From CAXBCP01 sp047638395 (GTDB lineage Bacteria > Pseudomonadota > Alphaproteobacteria > MPNO01 > UBA830), in assembly GCA_047638395.1 (NCBI GenBank), contig JBLIMV010000017.1:1-64000 (forward strand): DNA of 64,000 nucleotides, given 5' to 3'. The position numbers were made by a program, and so were the translations under genes. Shown here one piece after another: positions 16,242-27,100 of the stretch. The notes under the pieces are model-generated. The model did no database searches and had not been told where the DNA came from. It saw nothing but the letters and a program-made list of their open reading frames with translations. The stretch's first letter is position 1. The number at the start of each line of letters is the position of its first letter.

Positions 16242-18075
16242 AGCTCACCTCCCCCGTACCGGTGGGATTCGTCTTCAGCTCGGCAGGCGGCTTTTCAGTC
16301 GCCGGGCCAGGCTGTCCGGGCGCAACAGGCAGATCAGGAGATTCGCTCGGTTGGATCGTATCGGATCGTCCGGGATCAGCGGCGGTACCATTCGGCATAA
16401 CCCGCGCCAGGACCTCGTCACGCGGGCCGATCATCCGCACCATACCGTCCTGCATAACCAGAATTTTGTCGATATGACGCAGAATACTGGGGCGATGGGC
16501 CACGACAATCACAGTCGTCCCGCAGGTTTTCAGAATATCGATTGCCCGTTGAAGCGCTTTTTCGCCTTCGGCATCGAGATTCGAGTTCGGCTCATCCAGC
16601 AGGATGAAGCGCGGCCCGCCATAGACAGCGCGCGCAAGTGCGATGCGCTGGCGTTCACCACCGGACAATGCGTTGCCGCTGGCACCGATCGGCATGTCAT
16701 ACCCTTTGGGCAGGTTCATAATAGTCTCGTGGACACCGGCAAGTCGGGCAGCGCCTATCACCATATTATCGTCATGGTCGTCCTGAAGGCGGGCGATGGC
16801 ATCGGTGACAGTCTCGCCGATCAGACCGATTTCCTGGGGCAGGTAACCGATATATTTGCCGCGCTCTTCACCGTTCCACCGGGAAATTTCCATCCCGTCG
16901 AGGCGGACATGACCAGTATGCGGCGTATCGATCCCGACCAGCAAACGGGCCAGGGTCGATTTTCCGGCGGCGGACGGACCGATGATTGCCAGCGTTTCTC
17001 CGGCAGCCACCTCGAATGACACATTACGCAATGCCGGCCGGTCCATTCCCTTGTGGACGAAGCTGACGCCTTCGACGGTAATCTTGCCGTCGGGTTCGGG
17101 CAGCTCGGTTGTCGTCGTATCCGGCACCTCCCGTTCAAGGAGGCTGCGCACACGCTTCCAGGCATCGATGGCGCTACGTGCCGACCGCCAGGTTGTCACC
17201 GCCTGATCCACCGGCGCCAGGGCGCGGCCCATCAGAATAGATGCGGCGATCATGCCACCCGGAGAGAGGTTTCCGCCAATAACCAACCATGCCCCGATGC
17301 CAAGAATGCCGATCTGCAGCAATTGGCGGGTGAATTTCGTGATCCCGGTCAGGAACCCTGCTCTGCCGCCACTCATATTCTGAGCCGCCAACGCCGTCTG
17401 GTTCAGGCGGTTCCACCGGGCCAGTACGCCGGCGCGCATACCCATGGCTTCAACGATATCGGCCCGCTGGATGGCCGCATCGGCAAATCCCATAGACTTC
17501 GCGCTGGCTGCAGACGCCGCCGCGCTCGAATGCCGGGTAATCCAGTCGTTCAGGATGGCGAGCGCCAGGAGCACTACCGCGCCGGAAACCGAGATCCAGC
17601 CAAGAACGGGGTGCAACAGGAACATGAAGCCGATAAAGACCGGCATCCACGGCGCATCGAGAATAGGTATGGCCGACGGGCCAGACAGAAAAGCCTTTAT
17701 TTCCGAGAGATCCCGCAGTTTTTCGGGAGATTTCCGACCTTCGCGGCCAAGCGCCACGGTAATACTCATATCGAGCACTACCGGGCTGATCTGATCGTCC
17801 AGCCAGCCGCCAACCTTCTGCATAATACGGGTACGGATGATATCCAGCGCCGCCATGGTCGACAGGGCGATAATGGCGATCAACGTCAGCATCACAAGCG
17901 TTTCGCCGCTGCGGCTAACGAGGACGCGGTCGAATACCTGCATCATATAGATGGATGATGTGAGCATAAGAAGGTTAATGCACAGACTGTAGGCCATAAT
18001 CGCTGCAAACGCGCCGGTACAAGCGCGTCTCATCCGGTCGAGCAAAGCATCGGGGCGGAGCATGATGTCGGTCAT
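16234..18075 (-). CDS. Type I secretion ABC transporter, PrtD family permease/ATPase
   Basis: A 613-residue fused exporter: six membrane helices in residues 20-310, then a nucleotide-binding domain with GPSAAGKST, the Q-loop YLPQEIG, signature ALSGGERQRIALARAV and Walker B FILLDEPNSNLD. There is no N-terminal C39 peptidase domain, which places it in the PrtD/AprD group that exports serralysins and other RTX proteins with uncleaved C-terminal signals. A Pro/Gly-rich tail of about 50 residues after the ATPase is an extension to the family. It shares the 239-base region 18076-18314 with the divergent metalloprotease and overlaps the adaptor gene downstream. Confidence 0.93.
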   Translation of the reverse strand: MTDIMLRPDALLDRMRRACTGAFAAIMAYSLCINLLMLTSSIYMMQVFDRVLVSRSGETLVMLTLIAIIALSTMAALDIIRTRIMQKVGGWLDDQISPVVLDMSITVALGREGRKSPEKLRDLSEIKAFLSGPSAIPILDAPWMPVFIGFMFLLHPVLGWISVSGAVVLLALAILNDWITRHSSAAASAASAKSMGFADAAIQRADIVEAMGMRAGVLARWNRLNQTALAAQNMSGGRAGFLTGITKFTRQLLQIGILGIGAWLVIGGNLSPGGMIAASILMGRALAPVDQAVTTWRSARSAIDAWKRVRSLLEREVPDTTTTELPEPDGKITVEGVSFVHKGMDRPALRNVSFEVAAGETLAIIGPSAAGKSTLARLLVGIDTPHTGHVRLDGMEISRWNGEERGKYIGYLPQEIGLIGETVTDAIARLQDDHDDNMVIGAARLAGVHETIMNLPKGYDMPIGASGNALSGGERQRIALARAVYGGPRFILLDEPNSNLDAEGEKALQRAIDILKTCGTTVIVVAHRPSILRHIDKILVMQDGMVRMIGPRDEVLARVMPNGTAADPGRSDTIQPSESPDLPVAPGQPGPATEKPPAELKTNPTGTGEVSFG

Positions 18076-18314
18076 GCGCTGCCGCCCGGCACATGTTTTG
18101 GGCGCCAGAAAGCCTGTGCTGCGCCTCTCGTTCGGCAGAGATCCATCATTTTAAGCAATTTTTAAATTTCGTTTAGCGTTTACCAATTTTCGCAAACCAA
18201 ATTTAACCGCTGAAAGGTTATTAAATCGTTGGCTTCGAGATCCAGGATGGATTTTGCCTGCCGGCCCTGTCCGTCAAAGAGACACTTCAGGGGCGGCGAA
18301 TGACAACCAAGTAG
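18076..18314. promoter_or_regulatory. Divergent promoter region between exporter and RTX protease
   Basis: This 239-base gap carries an AT-rich island (about 18145-18230) in an otherwise GC-rich sequence, the likely site of promoters for both the exporter operon and the protease. I see no clear operator palindrome. Confidence 0.4.
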
Positions 18315-21300
18315 GTGCATGTCGTGGCTCTTCCCCGCATGACAAAACTGATCGATCTGATGCGCGACGCGGTGCTGAACCGCGACGGCCAGGCCCATGA
18401 GCTTTTGCCCGGTGCAACCGTCACATCCGAATTCGCCAATACGGCACCCGCGGGCACCCAGGCGGAAAAAACCGGGCAACCCGCCCTGACACAGCCCGCC
18501 CTGACGACATCAGGCGCCGCTGCGCTGCCGTCTTTTTCCCTCGACGAAAGCGAGATGGATATCTTCGGCGCGCCCGAAGCCCTGACGCAACTGGATGGGG
18601 TGACAGACGACGGTGCGCTAGATCCTATGCCGAACTTCTTCGGTGAAGAGTTTGGCACCGGCTTCGGCGATACAGACAGTTTTTCCTTTGGCGCGGGTAG
18701 GGATGACGCTGCTCCCGGCGTCGGTGCGCAGGTGACAACCAACGCGCGGGCCTCGGAGGGCGCGCAGAATGACGGGTTTGGGTTCGACGAATTTTCGAAC
18801 GATCACCTTATCGACTTCGCAGATCTGACTTCAGCCACCCCGACCACCACCGAATATGTCTCGGTCACGACACCCACCACCACTACACCTGTCGCAAATA
18901 ATGGCAACGACATTCAGGTTCATCCTGTCGGCTGCGGCTGCGGTGACTGTGCCGTGGAAAGCGATGGGGCCCATGATCATAGCCACGACCACGATCATGG
19001 GTCCGAATCGCACGCCTATGCAGCCGATGGCGGGGACACGCCGTCGCCGATAGACGGCGGGCCGACATCCGGCGCGACAATTTCGACGGTCGCAACGACG
19101 GGTCAGAACGATATCGACAGCCTGTTGCAGACCTATCGCTGGGGATCCGGCAGCGGCACGGTCGAAATGACATACAGCTTCGGCACGTCCAACTCGGTAT
19201 ATCAATCCGGCTATTCGGAGCCGACGAACGGGTTCGGCGAATTCAGCGAGCATCAGAAAACTGCCACGCGCTCTGTCCTGGATTACTGGGCCAATGTTGC
19301 CGATATCACGTTTACCGAAGTCACTGACAGCGCAAGCGTCGCCGGCGATTTCCGGTTCGCAAAAAGCAGCGAACCGTCCACTGCGTGGGCCTATCTGCCG
19401 AACTCCGGCCCGACGGGCGGCGATGTCTGGGTCGGCCCGAGCTCGTATTATAATGATATGAGCGAAGGTACGTACGGCTTCCAGACGATGCTGCATGAGA
19501 TGGGTCACGCGCTCGGCCTGATGCATACCCATCAGGGCTCGGTCGCTGCCACATCGGATATCGACTGGACCGGCTACTCGGTCATGAGCTACCGCTCATA
19601 CGTCGACGCGCCGCTGACCGGCTACACGCAGAACTATTACCCTACCACGCCGATGATCAACGATATCAAGGCGATCCAGCATATGTACGGCGCCAATACG
19701 GCGCATAATACAGGTGATACCACCTATAGCTGGACCACGGGCGGTCGCGTTCTGGAAACAATCTGGGATGCCGGTGGCACCGATACCATCGACTGGTCGA
19801 ACCAGTCCTCGGGCGCTGAGATCAACCTGACCAGCGGCGTCTGGAGCAAACTGGGCCCGACCTACTATTCCAAGTACCCGGCCACCGAAGACCGCACCCT
19901 GATGATCGCGGAAAACGCCGTGATCGAAAATGCCATCGGCGGCTCGGCAGCGGATACCATCGTCGGCAATACGGCGGCGAACGTGCTGACCGGCGGTGGT
20001 GGCAATGATACCCTTACCGGTGGATCGGGCGACGATCGTTTCGTTTTTGCATCCGGTTTCGGCGACGACACTATCACGGATTTCACGGCCGGCAGCGGAT
20101 CAGATGACGCACTTGATTTCTCATCATACGGTTATTCGATCTACACCGACCTCTTGTCGAACATTTCTCTGGCCGATGTCGGCGGGAACGCAGTCATCAC
20201 AATAGGCAGCGACAGCCTGACACTGACCGGCGTTACTGTTGCGAGCCTGGACGTCGACGACTTCTTCGGCGTTGTCGCCGGCGCAACTAGTGGTGACGAC
20301 ACGCTGCTGGGCACGTCCGGAAACGATGTCATCGATGGTCTGGCCGGCAACGATGCCATCGGCGGAAACGGCGGAAACGACTTCCTGCGGGGCGGCGCCG
20401 GCGACGATGCAATATCGGGCAATGCAGGCGACGATAGTCTTTACGGCGATGCGGGTTCCGACATTCTGAATGGCGGCACGGGCAATGACAGCCTCAATGG
20501 CGGCGCGGGGCGGGACACGTTCACGTTCTCGGCAAGCTTCGGCGATGACACGATCAACGATTTCACAGTGGGCTTTGACAGCATCAATCTCGAAGCACTG
20601 AACGTCGCTGATTATACCGCCCTGCTGGCTGCCACTGCCGATGTCAGTGGCAACGCGGTCATCACGCTGTCAGGCAACACGATCACGCTGACAGGGGTTA
20701 CGAAGTCCCAGCTGCTGCAGGGCGATTTTGTCGGCGTGAACCCGGTCGGCACGTCGGGCAATGACGTGATCACGGGTTTCGACACGGACGATACGATCAA
20801 TGGGCTTGCCGGCAACGACGTCATCAATGGCGGCGCCGGCGCGGATACGCTGGATGGCGGCAGCGGGAATGACCGTCTTATCGGCGGCACCGGCGCGGAT
20901 GACATGACCGGTGGCGACGGCGACGACACATTCCTCATCGACAATGCGGGCGACGCCATCACCGAAGGCAGCAGCGGCGGCACCGACACGGTGGAATCGA
21001 CGATCTCCTTCACGCTGGGAGACAATGTCGAGAATCTCGAACTCAGCCTGTCGTCCAATATCGACGGCACCGGCAACAGTTCGGCGAACCGGATCACCGG
21101 CAATAGCGGGAACAACGTGCTGAGCGGTAATGACGGCAACGATTCCCTGTTCGGCCTTGCCGGCGACGACACCTTGAATGGCGGCGACGGCTTCGATTCG
21201 CTGATCGGCGGCGACGGCGCCGACACGGTCAATGCCGGCGCAGGCGATGACTGGGTTCGTGGCGAGGCAGGCAACGATATCCTCAATGGCGATGCCGGAA

Positions 21301-23657
21301 TCGACAAGTTATTCGGCGAAGCCGGAAACGACACGCTGGATGGCGGCGCCGGCAACGATATCCTGACCGGCGGTACCGGCGATGACACCTATGTCGTGGA
21401 TTCCAATGCCGACAGAGTGATTGAGAACAGCAGTGAAGGTACGGACACCGTCCAGAGTTCGGTGAGCCAGTTTGCCCTGGCCGCCAATGTCGAAAATCTT
21501 ACGCTTACCGGTACTTCAAACATTAACGGTACGGGCAATGACCTCGACAATGTGATTACCGGCAATTCCGGCGACAACATCCTGATCGGCGGCGCCGGCA
21601 ACGATACGCTCACTGGCGGCGAAGGCAGCGATACCTACATTATCTCCGACAACACGGACACAATCGTCGAAGGCAGCAGCGCTGCAGGTACCGACAAGGT
21701 TTTTTCATCGGTTTCATTCTCGCTCGGCGGCGGCGCCGGCACCGGGATCGAGACACTGGAACTGAGCCTGACCTCCAACATCAATGCGACAGGCAATAGC
21801 GACGACAACACACTCATCGGCAATTCCGGCGACAACATCCTGACCGGTGACAGCGGCGACGATCGTCTTGAAGGCCGTGCCGGCACCGACACCCTGATCG
21901 GTGGCTCCGGCAACGACACCTATGTTCTGACCGATGGGCTCGATTCGATTACCGAGGGTATCGGCGCCGGCACCGATACGGTTGAAAGTCATCTGACCTA
22001 TACGCTGGGTAGCAATCTCGAAAACCTGACCCTGATCGGGTCCGGGCATATCAACGCCACCGGCAATAGCGGCGACAATACAATCACCGGCGGCGCGGGG
22101 CGCAACCGGATTGACGGTGGTACTGGCGCGGATTCCATGGCCGGTGGCGCCGGCGACGATACTTATATCGTCGATAATGCATCGGATACCGTGACCGAAG
22201 GTTTCGGCGCAGGCACCGACCATGTGGAAAGTTCGGTCAGCTACACACTCTCCAGTGGGGTTGAAAATATTCTGCTGACCGGGAGCAGCGACCTGAATGC
22301 AACGGGCAGCTCGGACAACAACTTTATACGCGGCAATAACGGTATCAACGCGCTGATCGGTAACGCCGGCGACGACATTATGTTCGGATATGGCGGAAAC
22401 GATGCCCTAAGCGGCGGCTCCGGCTCGGATTCTCTTTATGGCGATGCCGGCTCAGACAGCCTCAACGGGGGTACCGGTGACGACGCCCTGCGCGGCGGCG
22501 CCGGCCGGGATACGTTCGAATTTACCAGCGGATTCGGGAACGACACGCTCTATGACTTTACCGTCGGGTTTGACAGCATCGACGTGTCCACGCTCGGCCT
22601 TGGAACCTTTACCGACGTTCTGTCGAATACAGCTGACGTTTCGGGCAACGCGGTCATTACGCTGTCGGGCAATACCATCACCCTGACCGGTGTGACGAAA
22701 TCCCAACTTCTGTCAGATGATTTTCTTGGTTTAACCCCGGGGGCGACGACCGGAAACGATGTGATGAATGGTCTTTCATCAGCGGAAAATCTGGATGGAC
22801 TTGCCGGCAACGACACGATTTACGGTAACGGCGGCAACGATACGCTTGTCGGTGGCGCCGGGAACGACATACTCGACGGCGGCGTGGGGGCAGATGCTAT
22901 GTCCGGTGGCACTGGCGACGACACCTATGTCGTCAACCACAACAGCGACACCGTCACCGAAAATGCGTCTGAAGGTACGGACACGGTCCAGTCCGATACC
23001 CACTGGACGCTGGGCGCAAATACTGAAAACCTGACCCTCACCGGATCCCTGAACCTCAATGGGAACGGCAACTCAGCAAGTAACGTTATTCAGGGCAATG
23101 CCGGCAATAACGTGTTGACCGGCAATGGCGGCGGAGATGCGCTGTTCGGCAACGCAGGTGACGATACCCTGAATGGCGGGTCGGTCGCCGATACGTTGAT
23201 CGGCGGGACCGGGATCGACACGATAAACGGGGCCGGCGGCAATGACTGGATTCGCGGTGAAGACGGAAACGATATCCTCAATGGCGAGGCCGGGCGAGAT
23301 CGGATGTTCGGCGAAGCCGGCAACGATACACTCAGAGGCGGCGACGACCTTGATACACTTACAGGCGGGGCCGGCGACGATATCTTCGACTATAACGCAC
23401 TGAGCGAGATCGGCGATACCATCACCGATTTTGAAACCGGTGCAAACGCAGACTCGCTTGATCTGATCGGCATTCTTTCTGCCGTTGGCTATAGCGGCAG
23501 TGACGCCCTGGGTGATGGCCGCGTACGTGCACTGCAGAGCGGATCCGACACGCTTGTCCAGATCGACACGACGGGCAGCAACGATTATTCGACCGTTGCC
23601 ACCCTCCAAAGCATCAACGCCGTAGACATCACGACCGATAACTGGGTCTTCAGCTAA
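18315..23657 (+). CDS. Giant secreted RTX zinc metalloprotease (serralysin/M10-type)
   Basis: A protein of about 1780 residues. Residues 1-200 are acidic and low in complexity. Residues 203-235 hold a cysteine/histidine patch, CGCGDC then HDHSHDHDHG. The protease domain (about 250-520) has the full zinc site HEMGHALGLMH (H394, E395, H398, H404) and Met-turn SVMSYRSY (M424, Y426). From about 530 to the end are RTX nonapeptides (GGxGxDxL), which bind calcium outside the cell, mixed with two further module types. The last 90 residues, ending TTDNWVFS, match the type I secretion target domain. There is no signal peptide, as expected for export by the divergent PrtD/HlyD pair. The start is uncertain: GTG 18315, GTG 18324 (better spaced from AGTAGG) or ATG 18339. 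It probably degrades extracellular protein. Confidence 0.92.
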   Translation: MHVVALPRMTKLIDLMRDAVLNRDGQAHELLPGATVTSEFANTAPAGTQAEKTGQPALTQPALTTSGAAALPSFSLDESEMDIFGAPEALTQLDGVTDDGALDPMPNFFGEEFGTGFGDTDSFSFGAGRDDAAPGVGAQVTTNARASEGAQNDGFGFDEFSNDHLIDFADLTSATPTTTEYVSVTTPTTTTPVANNGNDIQVHPVGCGCGDCAVESDGAHDHSHDHDHGSESHAYAADGGDTPSPIDGGPTSGATISTVATTGQNDIDSLLQTYRWGSGSGTVEMTYSFGTSNSVYQSGYSEPTNGFGEFSEHQKTATRSVLDYWANVADITFTEVTDSASVAGDFRFAKSSEPSTAWAYLPNSGPTGGDVWVGPSSYYNDMSEGTYGFQTMLHEMGHALGLMHTHQGSVAATSDIDWTGYSVMSYRSYVDAPLTGYTQNYYPTTPMINDIKAIQHMYGANTAHNTGDTTYSWTTGGRVLETIWDAGGTDTIDWSNQSSGAEINLTSGVWSKLGPTYYSKYPATEDRTLMIAENAVIENAIGGSAADTIVGNTAANVLTGGGGNDTLTGGSGDDRFVFASGFGDDTITDFTAGSGSDDALDFSSYGYSIYTDLLSNISLADVGGNAVITIGSDSLTLTGVTVASLDVDDFFGVVAGATSGDDTLLGTSGNDVIDGLAGNDAIGGNGGNDFLRGGAGDDAISGNAGDDSLYGDAGSDILNGGTGNDSLNGGAGRDTFTFSASFGDDTINDFTVGFDSINLEALNVADYTALLAATADVSGNAVITLSGNTITLTGVTKSQLLQGDFVGVNPVGTSGNDVITGFDTDDTINGLAGNDVINGGAGADTLDGGSGNDRLIGGTGADDMTGGDGDDTFLIDNAGDAITEGSSGGTDTVESTISFTLGDNVENLELSLSSNIDGTGNSSANRITGNSGNNVLSGNDGNDSLFGLAGDDTLNGGDGFDSLIGGDGADTVNAGAGDDWVRGEAGNDILNGDAGIDKLFGEAGNDTLDGGAGNDILTGGTGDDTYVVDSNADRVIENSSEGTDTVQSSVSQFALAANVENLTLTGTSNINGTGNDLDNVITGNSGDNILIGGAGNDTLTGGEGSDTYIISDNTDTIVEGSSAAGTDKVFSSVSFSLGGGAGTGIETLELSLTSNINATGNSDDNTLIGNSGDNILTGDSGDDRLEGRAGTDTLIGGSGNDTYVLTDGLDSITEGIGAGTDTVESHLTYTLGSNLENLTLIGSGHINATGNSGDNTITGGAGRNRIDGGTGADSMAGGAGDDTYIVDNASDTVTEGFGAGTDHVESSVSYTLSSGVENILLTGSSDLNATGSSDNNFIRGNNGINALIGNAGDDIMFGYGGNDALSGGSGSDSLYGDAGSDSLNGGTGDDALRGGAGRDTFEFTSGFGNDTLYDFTVGFDSIDVSTLGLGTFTDVLSNTADVSGNAVITLSGNTITLTGVTKSQLLSDDFLGLTPGATTGNDVMNGLSSAENLDGLAGNDTIYGNGGNDTLVGGAGNDILDGGVGADAMSGGTGDDTYVVNHNSDTVTENASEGTDTVQSDTHWTLGANTENLTLTGSLNLNGNGNSASNVIQGNAGNNVLTGNGGGDALFGNAGDDTLNGGSVADTLIGGTGIDTINGAGGNDWIRGEDGNDILNGEAGRDRMFGEAGNDTLRGGDDLDTLTGGAGDDIFDYNALSEIGDTITDFETGANADSLDLIGILSAVGYSGSDALGDGRVRALQSGSDTLVQIDTTGSNDYSTVATLQSINAVDITTDNWVFS
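19925..23390 (+). repeat. RTX calcium-binding repeat array of the metalloprotease
   Basis: In-frame degenerate nonapeptide repeats of the GGxGxDxLx type. They are interrupted by three beta-rich modules that start with a D-T/R-F-x-F and GFGDDxIxDF pattern (about 20035, 20512 and 22510) and six modules containing a VENLxLTGxxNxxGTGN pattern (about 21031, 21490, 21750, 22020, 22263, 23025). The order is G-G-V-V-V-V-V-G-V, then the secretion domain. The DNA itself is repetitive, which may affect assembly and recombination. Confidence 0.85.
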
Positions 23658-24129
23658 CCGCGGCGGCGCGGCCAGATGTGTTCGATACCAGCGCCAGGTG
23701 TGCAAGCGCCAACGTACACCTTGCCGTCTCAATTCCGTTCCGCGCGACAGCGCTATCAAATGAGTCGAGAACTCCCAAGTTTCAGCCGATCTTGAGCTAC
23801 CCGACCTGAGGAAAAATTACAGACCTCGGGCCAAGCCCGTCACATAATCGTGGGCTTGAGCGCCAAATATTTACCATATTCAGAGAGGTCTTATTAGCGA
23901 ATTGAGTACTATTATATTCAATATTGAGTACTATCGTATGCACCCATCCGATATCCCGGACGAGTTGCATGCGTGTTTGCCGCGCCATCATATGAGCGTG
24001 AGCAATACAAAACAGGCGGGCATGATAGATGGCACATATTTATATATTCCCCCGGGATTACCGGTATAGCGACGCTACGCGTTCGAACGAACAGGCGTAT
24101 CCTCTAAACGCTGCTGCCAGGCGCGCGCG
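23658..24129. other. Intergenic region between the two RTX genes, with a 12-bp direct repeat
   Basis: This 472-base gap has no credible gene. It is AT-richer than its flanks from about 23860 to 24060. It contains two copies of ATTGAGTACTAT at 23901-23912 and 23923-23934, spaced 22 bases start to start, that is two helical turns on one face of the DNA. This is likely the promoter region of the second RTX gene. No clear terminator was found after the stop at 23657. Confidence 0.55.
23901..23934. promoter_or_regulatory. Tandem 12-bp direct repeats, candidate operator
   Basis: ATTGAGTACTAT occurs twice with exact identity and a period of 22 bases, about 200 bases upstream of the second RTX start. 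Exact direct repeats phased by two helical turns often bind a response regulator or LuxR-type activator in tandem. The binding protein is unknown. Confidence 0.4.
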
Positions 24130-27100
24130 ATGAGTGCGACAAACGGCGACGATATCCTCACCGGAACCTTAGGCAACGACGTGATCGTCGGCCTGGCGGG
24201 CAATGATTCCATTTCCGGCGATAGCGGTGACGACCTCCTGCGGGGCGGATTCGGCGGCGACGCAATCAACGGCGGCGCAGACGACGATACGTTGTACGGC
24301 GATGCGGGGGCCGACATTCTCGACGGCGGAACTGGCAACGACGCCCTGCATGGTGGCGCGGGACGCGATACGTTTTTGTTCTCAGCCGGTTTTGACAATG
24401 ACGTTATTCACGACTTCACTATCGACTTCGACAACATCGACATTGCAGCACTGGGGGTAGACACATTCACGGCCCTGATGTCCAACACGGTCGACGTGAA
24501 CGGCAATGCCGTCATAACCCTTGGCGCCAATACGCTGACGCTTATGGGTGTCTCCAAATCGGCATTGTCGGAGAACGACTTTATCGGCTTCACACCTCTC
24601 GCAACGTCAGGCGACGATATTCTGTCCGGATTCCATACCGATGACACAATTAACGGCCTCGCAGGTAATGACACACTCATCGGCAATGATGGCAACGATA
24701 CGCTAATCGGGAATAGCGGCAACGACACGCTCGATGGCGGCTTGGGAGCCGACGCCCTGTCGGGCGGCACGGAAAACGACACCTATATCATCGACAATAT
24801 TGGCGACACGATTACAGAAAACAGTGCCGAAGGTACCGATACGGTCAAAGCTTCGATCAACTATACACTCGGAGCCAATCTCGAGAACCTGACCCTAACG
24901 GGCACCGACAATATTAACGGAACCGGAAACACGGTCGGAAACATCATCCACGGCAATGCGGGCGACAATGTCCTGACCGGGAATGGCGGCAACAGCTCTC
25001 TATACGGCAATGGCGGGGACGATACGCTTGTCGGTGGCGACAATTGGGACTCGCTGATCGGCGGTGCCGGTGCCGACACGGTGAATGGCGGCGGCGGAAA
25101 CGACTGGATACGCGGCGAGGACGGCAACGATATTCTCAATGGCGATGGCGGCAATGACCGACTGTTCGGCGAAGCCGGAAACGACACGCTGGATGGCGGC
25201 GCCGGAAGCGATATCCTCACCGGTGGTACCGGCGATGACACCTATGTGGTCGACAGGGGCAGCGATCAAACAATCGAAAACGCCAGCGAAGGGACGGATA
25301 CCGTTCAGGCGTCCATCAACCATACGCTGGCGGCCAACATCGAAAACCTTAACCTCACGGGCACCAGCAATATAGACGGCACCGGCAACACCCTTGGCAA
25401 TACGATTACCGGGAACGCCGGGAACAACGCCCTGGCAGGCGGTGGCGGAACCGATATCCTCACTGGCGCCGACGGCTATGACCGGTTCGATTTTGCGGCG
25501 GGGTTCGGTAGCGATACCGTCACCGACTTTACCAACGGCACCGACACGCTCGATTTCAGTGCCTACGGCTATTCAACCTATGACGACATTCTCGCGAATA
25601 TCTCATTTACCGATTTGAACGGCGATGCGGTCCTGACAATCGGCGGCGACAGCGTCACCCTGACCGGCGTAGCAACCTCCAGCCTCAGCTTTGTAAGTTA
25701 CGCCGGAATTATCGCATCGGGTGGCAACGATGGCTTATCCGGCTCGGCGGGCGCCGACACGATCCACGGGTTGGGTGGAAACGATACGATACATGGCGAT
25801 GCCGGGGACGACGCTCTTTTCGGCAATGCGGGCAAAGATCTGCTGGATGGCGGCACGGGTAACGACGCGCTTCACGGCGGCGCTGGAAGGGACACCTTCG
25901 TATTCCAGACCGGATTCGGGAATGACATAATTTTCGATTACACACCAGGTTTCGACCTGATCGATCTGAACGCCCTGAACGTCACCGACTTCACAACGTT
26001 GATGTCGAACACCGCTGACGTCAGTGGCAATACGGTCATCACAATTGACGGAAATACACTCACTCTGAACGGCGTGATAAAATCGCAACTGACTCAGCTC
26101 GATTTTGCCGGACTCAGCATTGTGGGTACTGCCGGCGACGACACAATTATAGGGTTCACAACCGACGACATGATCGACGGCCTGGGCGGCAATGACGTCA
26201 TCAATGGGAATGGCGGTGATGACACCCTGATCGGCGGCGCCGGCAACGACCGGCTAATCGGCCATACCGGCGCAGATGCGATGTCGGGTGGGACGGGGGA
26301 CGACACCTACGTGGTCGACAATGTCGGGGATACCACGATCGAGAACGCCGCCGAAGGCACCGACGGAGTTGAATCGTCGATCAACTGGACACTGGGTGCG
26401 AATATCGAGAATCTGAAACTAACCGGCTTCGACAATACCAACGGCTTCGGTAATAGCGGCGACAACGAACTCCGCGGCAACGCAGCCAACAACACGATAA
26501 CCGGCAATGGCGGCACGGATACCATTTACGGCTTTCGCGGCGACGACATTCTATGGGGTGGCTCCTCGGTCGACGCATTGCTGGGCGGTCACGATCAGGA
26601 CATCCTTCACGGCGCCGGCGGAAACGATAATCTCCAGGGCGAGGAAGGAAACGACACCCTATACGGTGAGGCCGGGGACGACGTCATGACCGGCGGGGAC
26701 GGCAATGACATTCTCGACGGCGGCACCGGCGACGACACGATGACGGGTGGTCTCGGCGACGACACCTATGTCGTCGACAGCCTGAACGATACCGTCACCG
26801 AGAACGCCAGCGAAGGCACCGACACGGTCCAGTCCGCAATCACGTACACATTGGGCAGCAATATCGAAAATTTGACGCTCACCGGGACGGATAATATCGA
26901 CGGCAACGGCGACGCAAACAACAACACCATTTACGGCAATGCCGGCAATAACATCCTGACCGGAAATGGCGGTGCTGACGCCCTGTACGGAGAGGCCGGC
27001 GACGATACGATCGACGGCGGCGCCGGAGACGATACCCTGACCGGCGGTATCGGCGACGACATCTATATTGTGGACAGCGCCAGCGATACAATCGTCGAGA

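Noticed and set aside
23658..24129. Missing head domain or broken gene before the second RTX protein
   Set aside because: No frame in this gap gives a recognisable domain and it is AT-rich like a promoter region.
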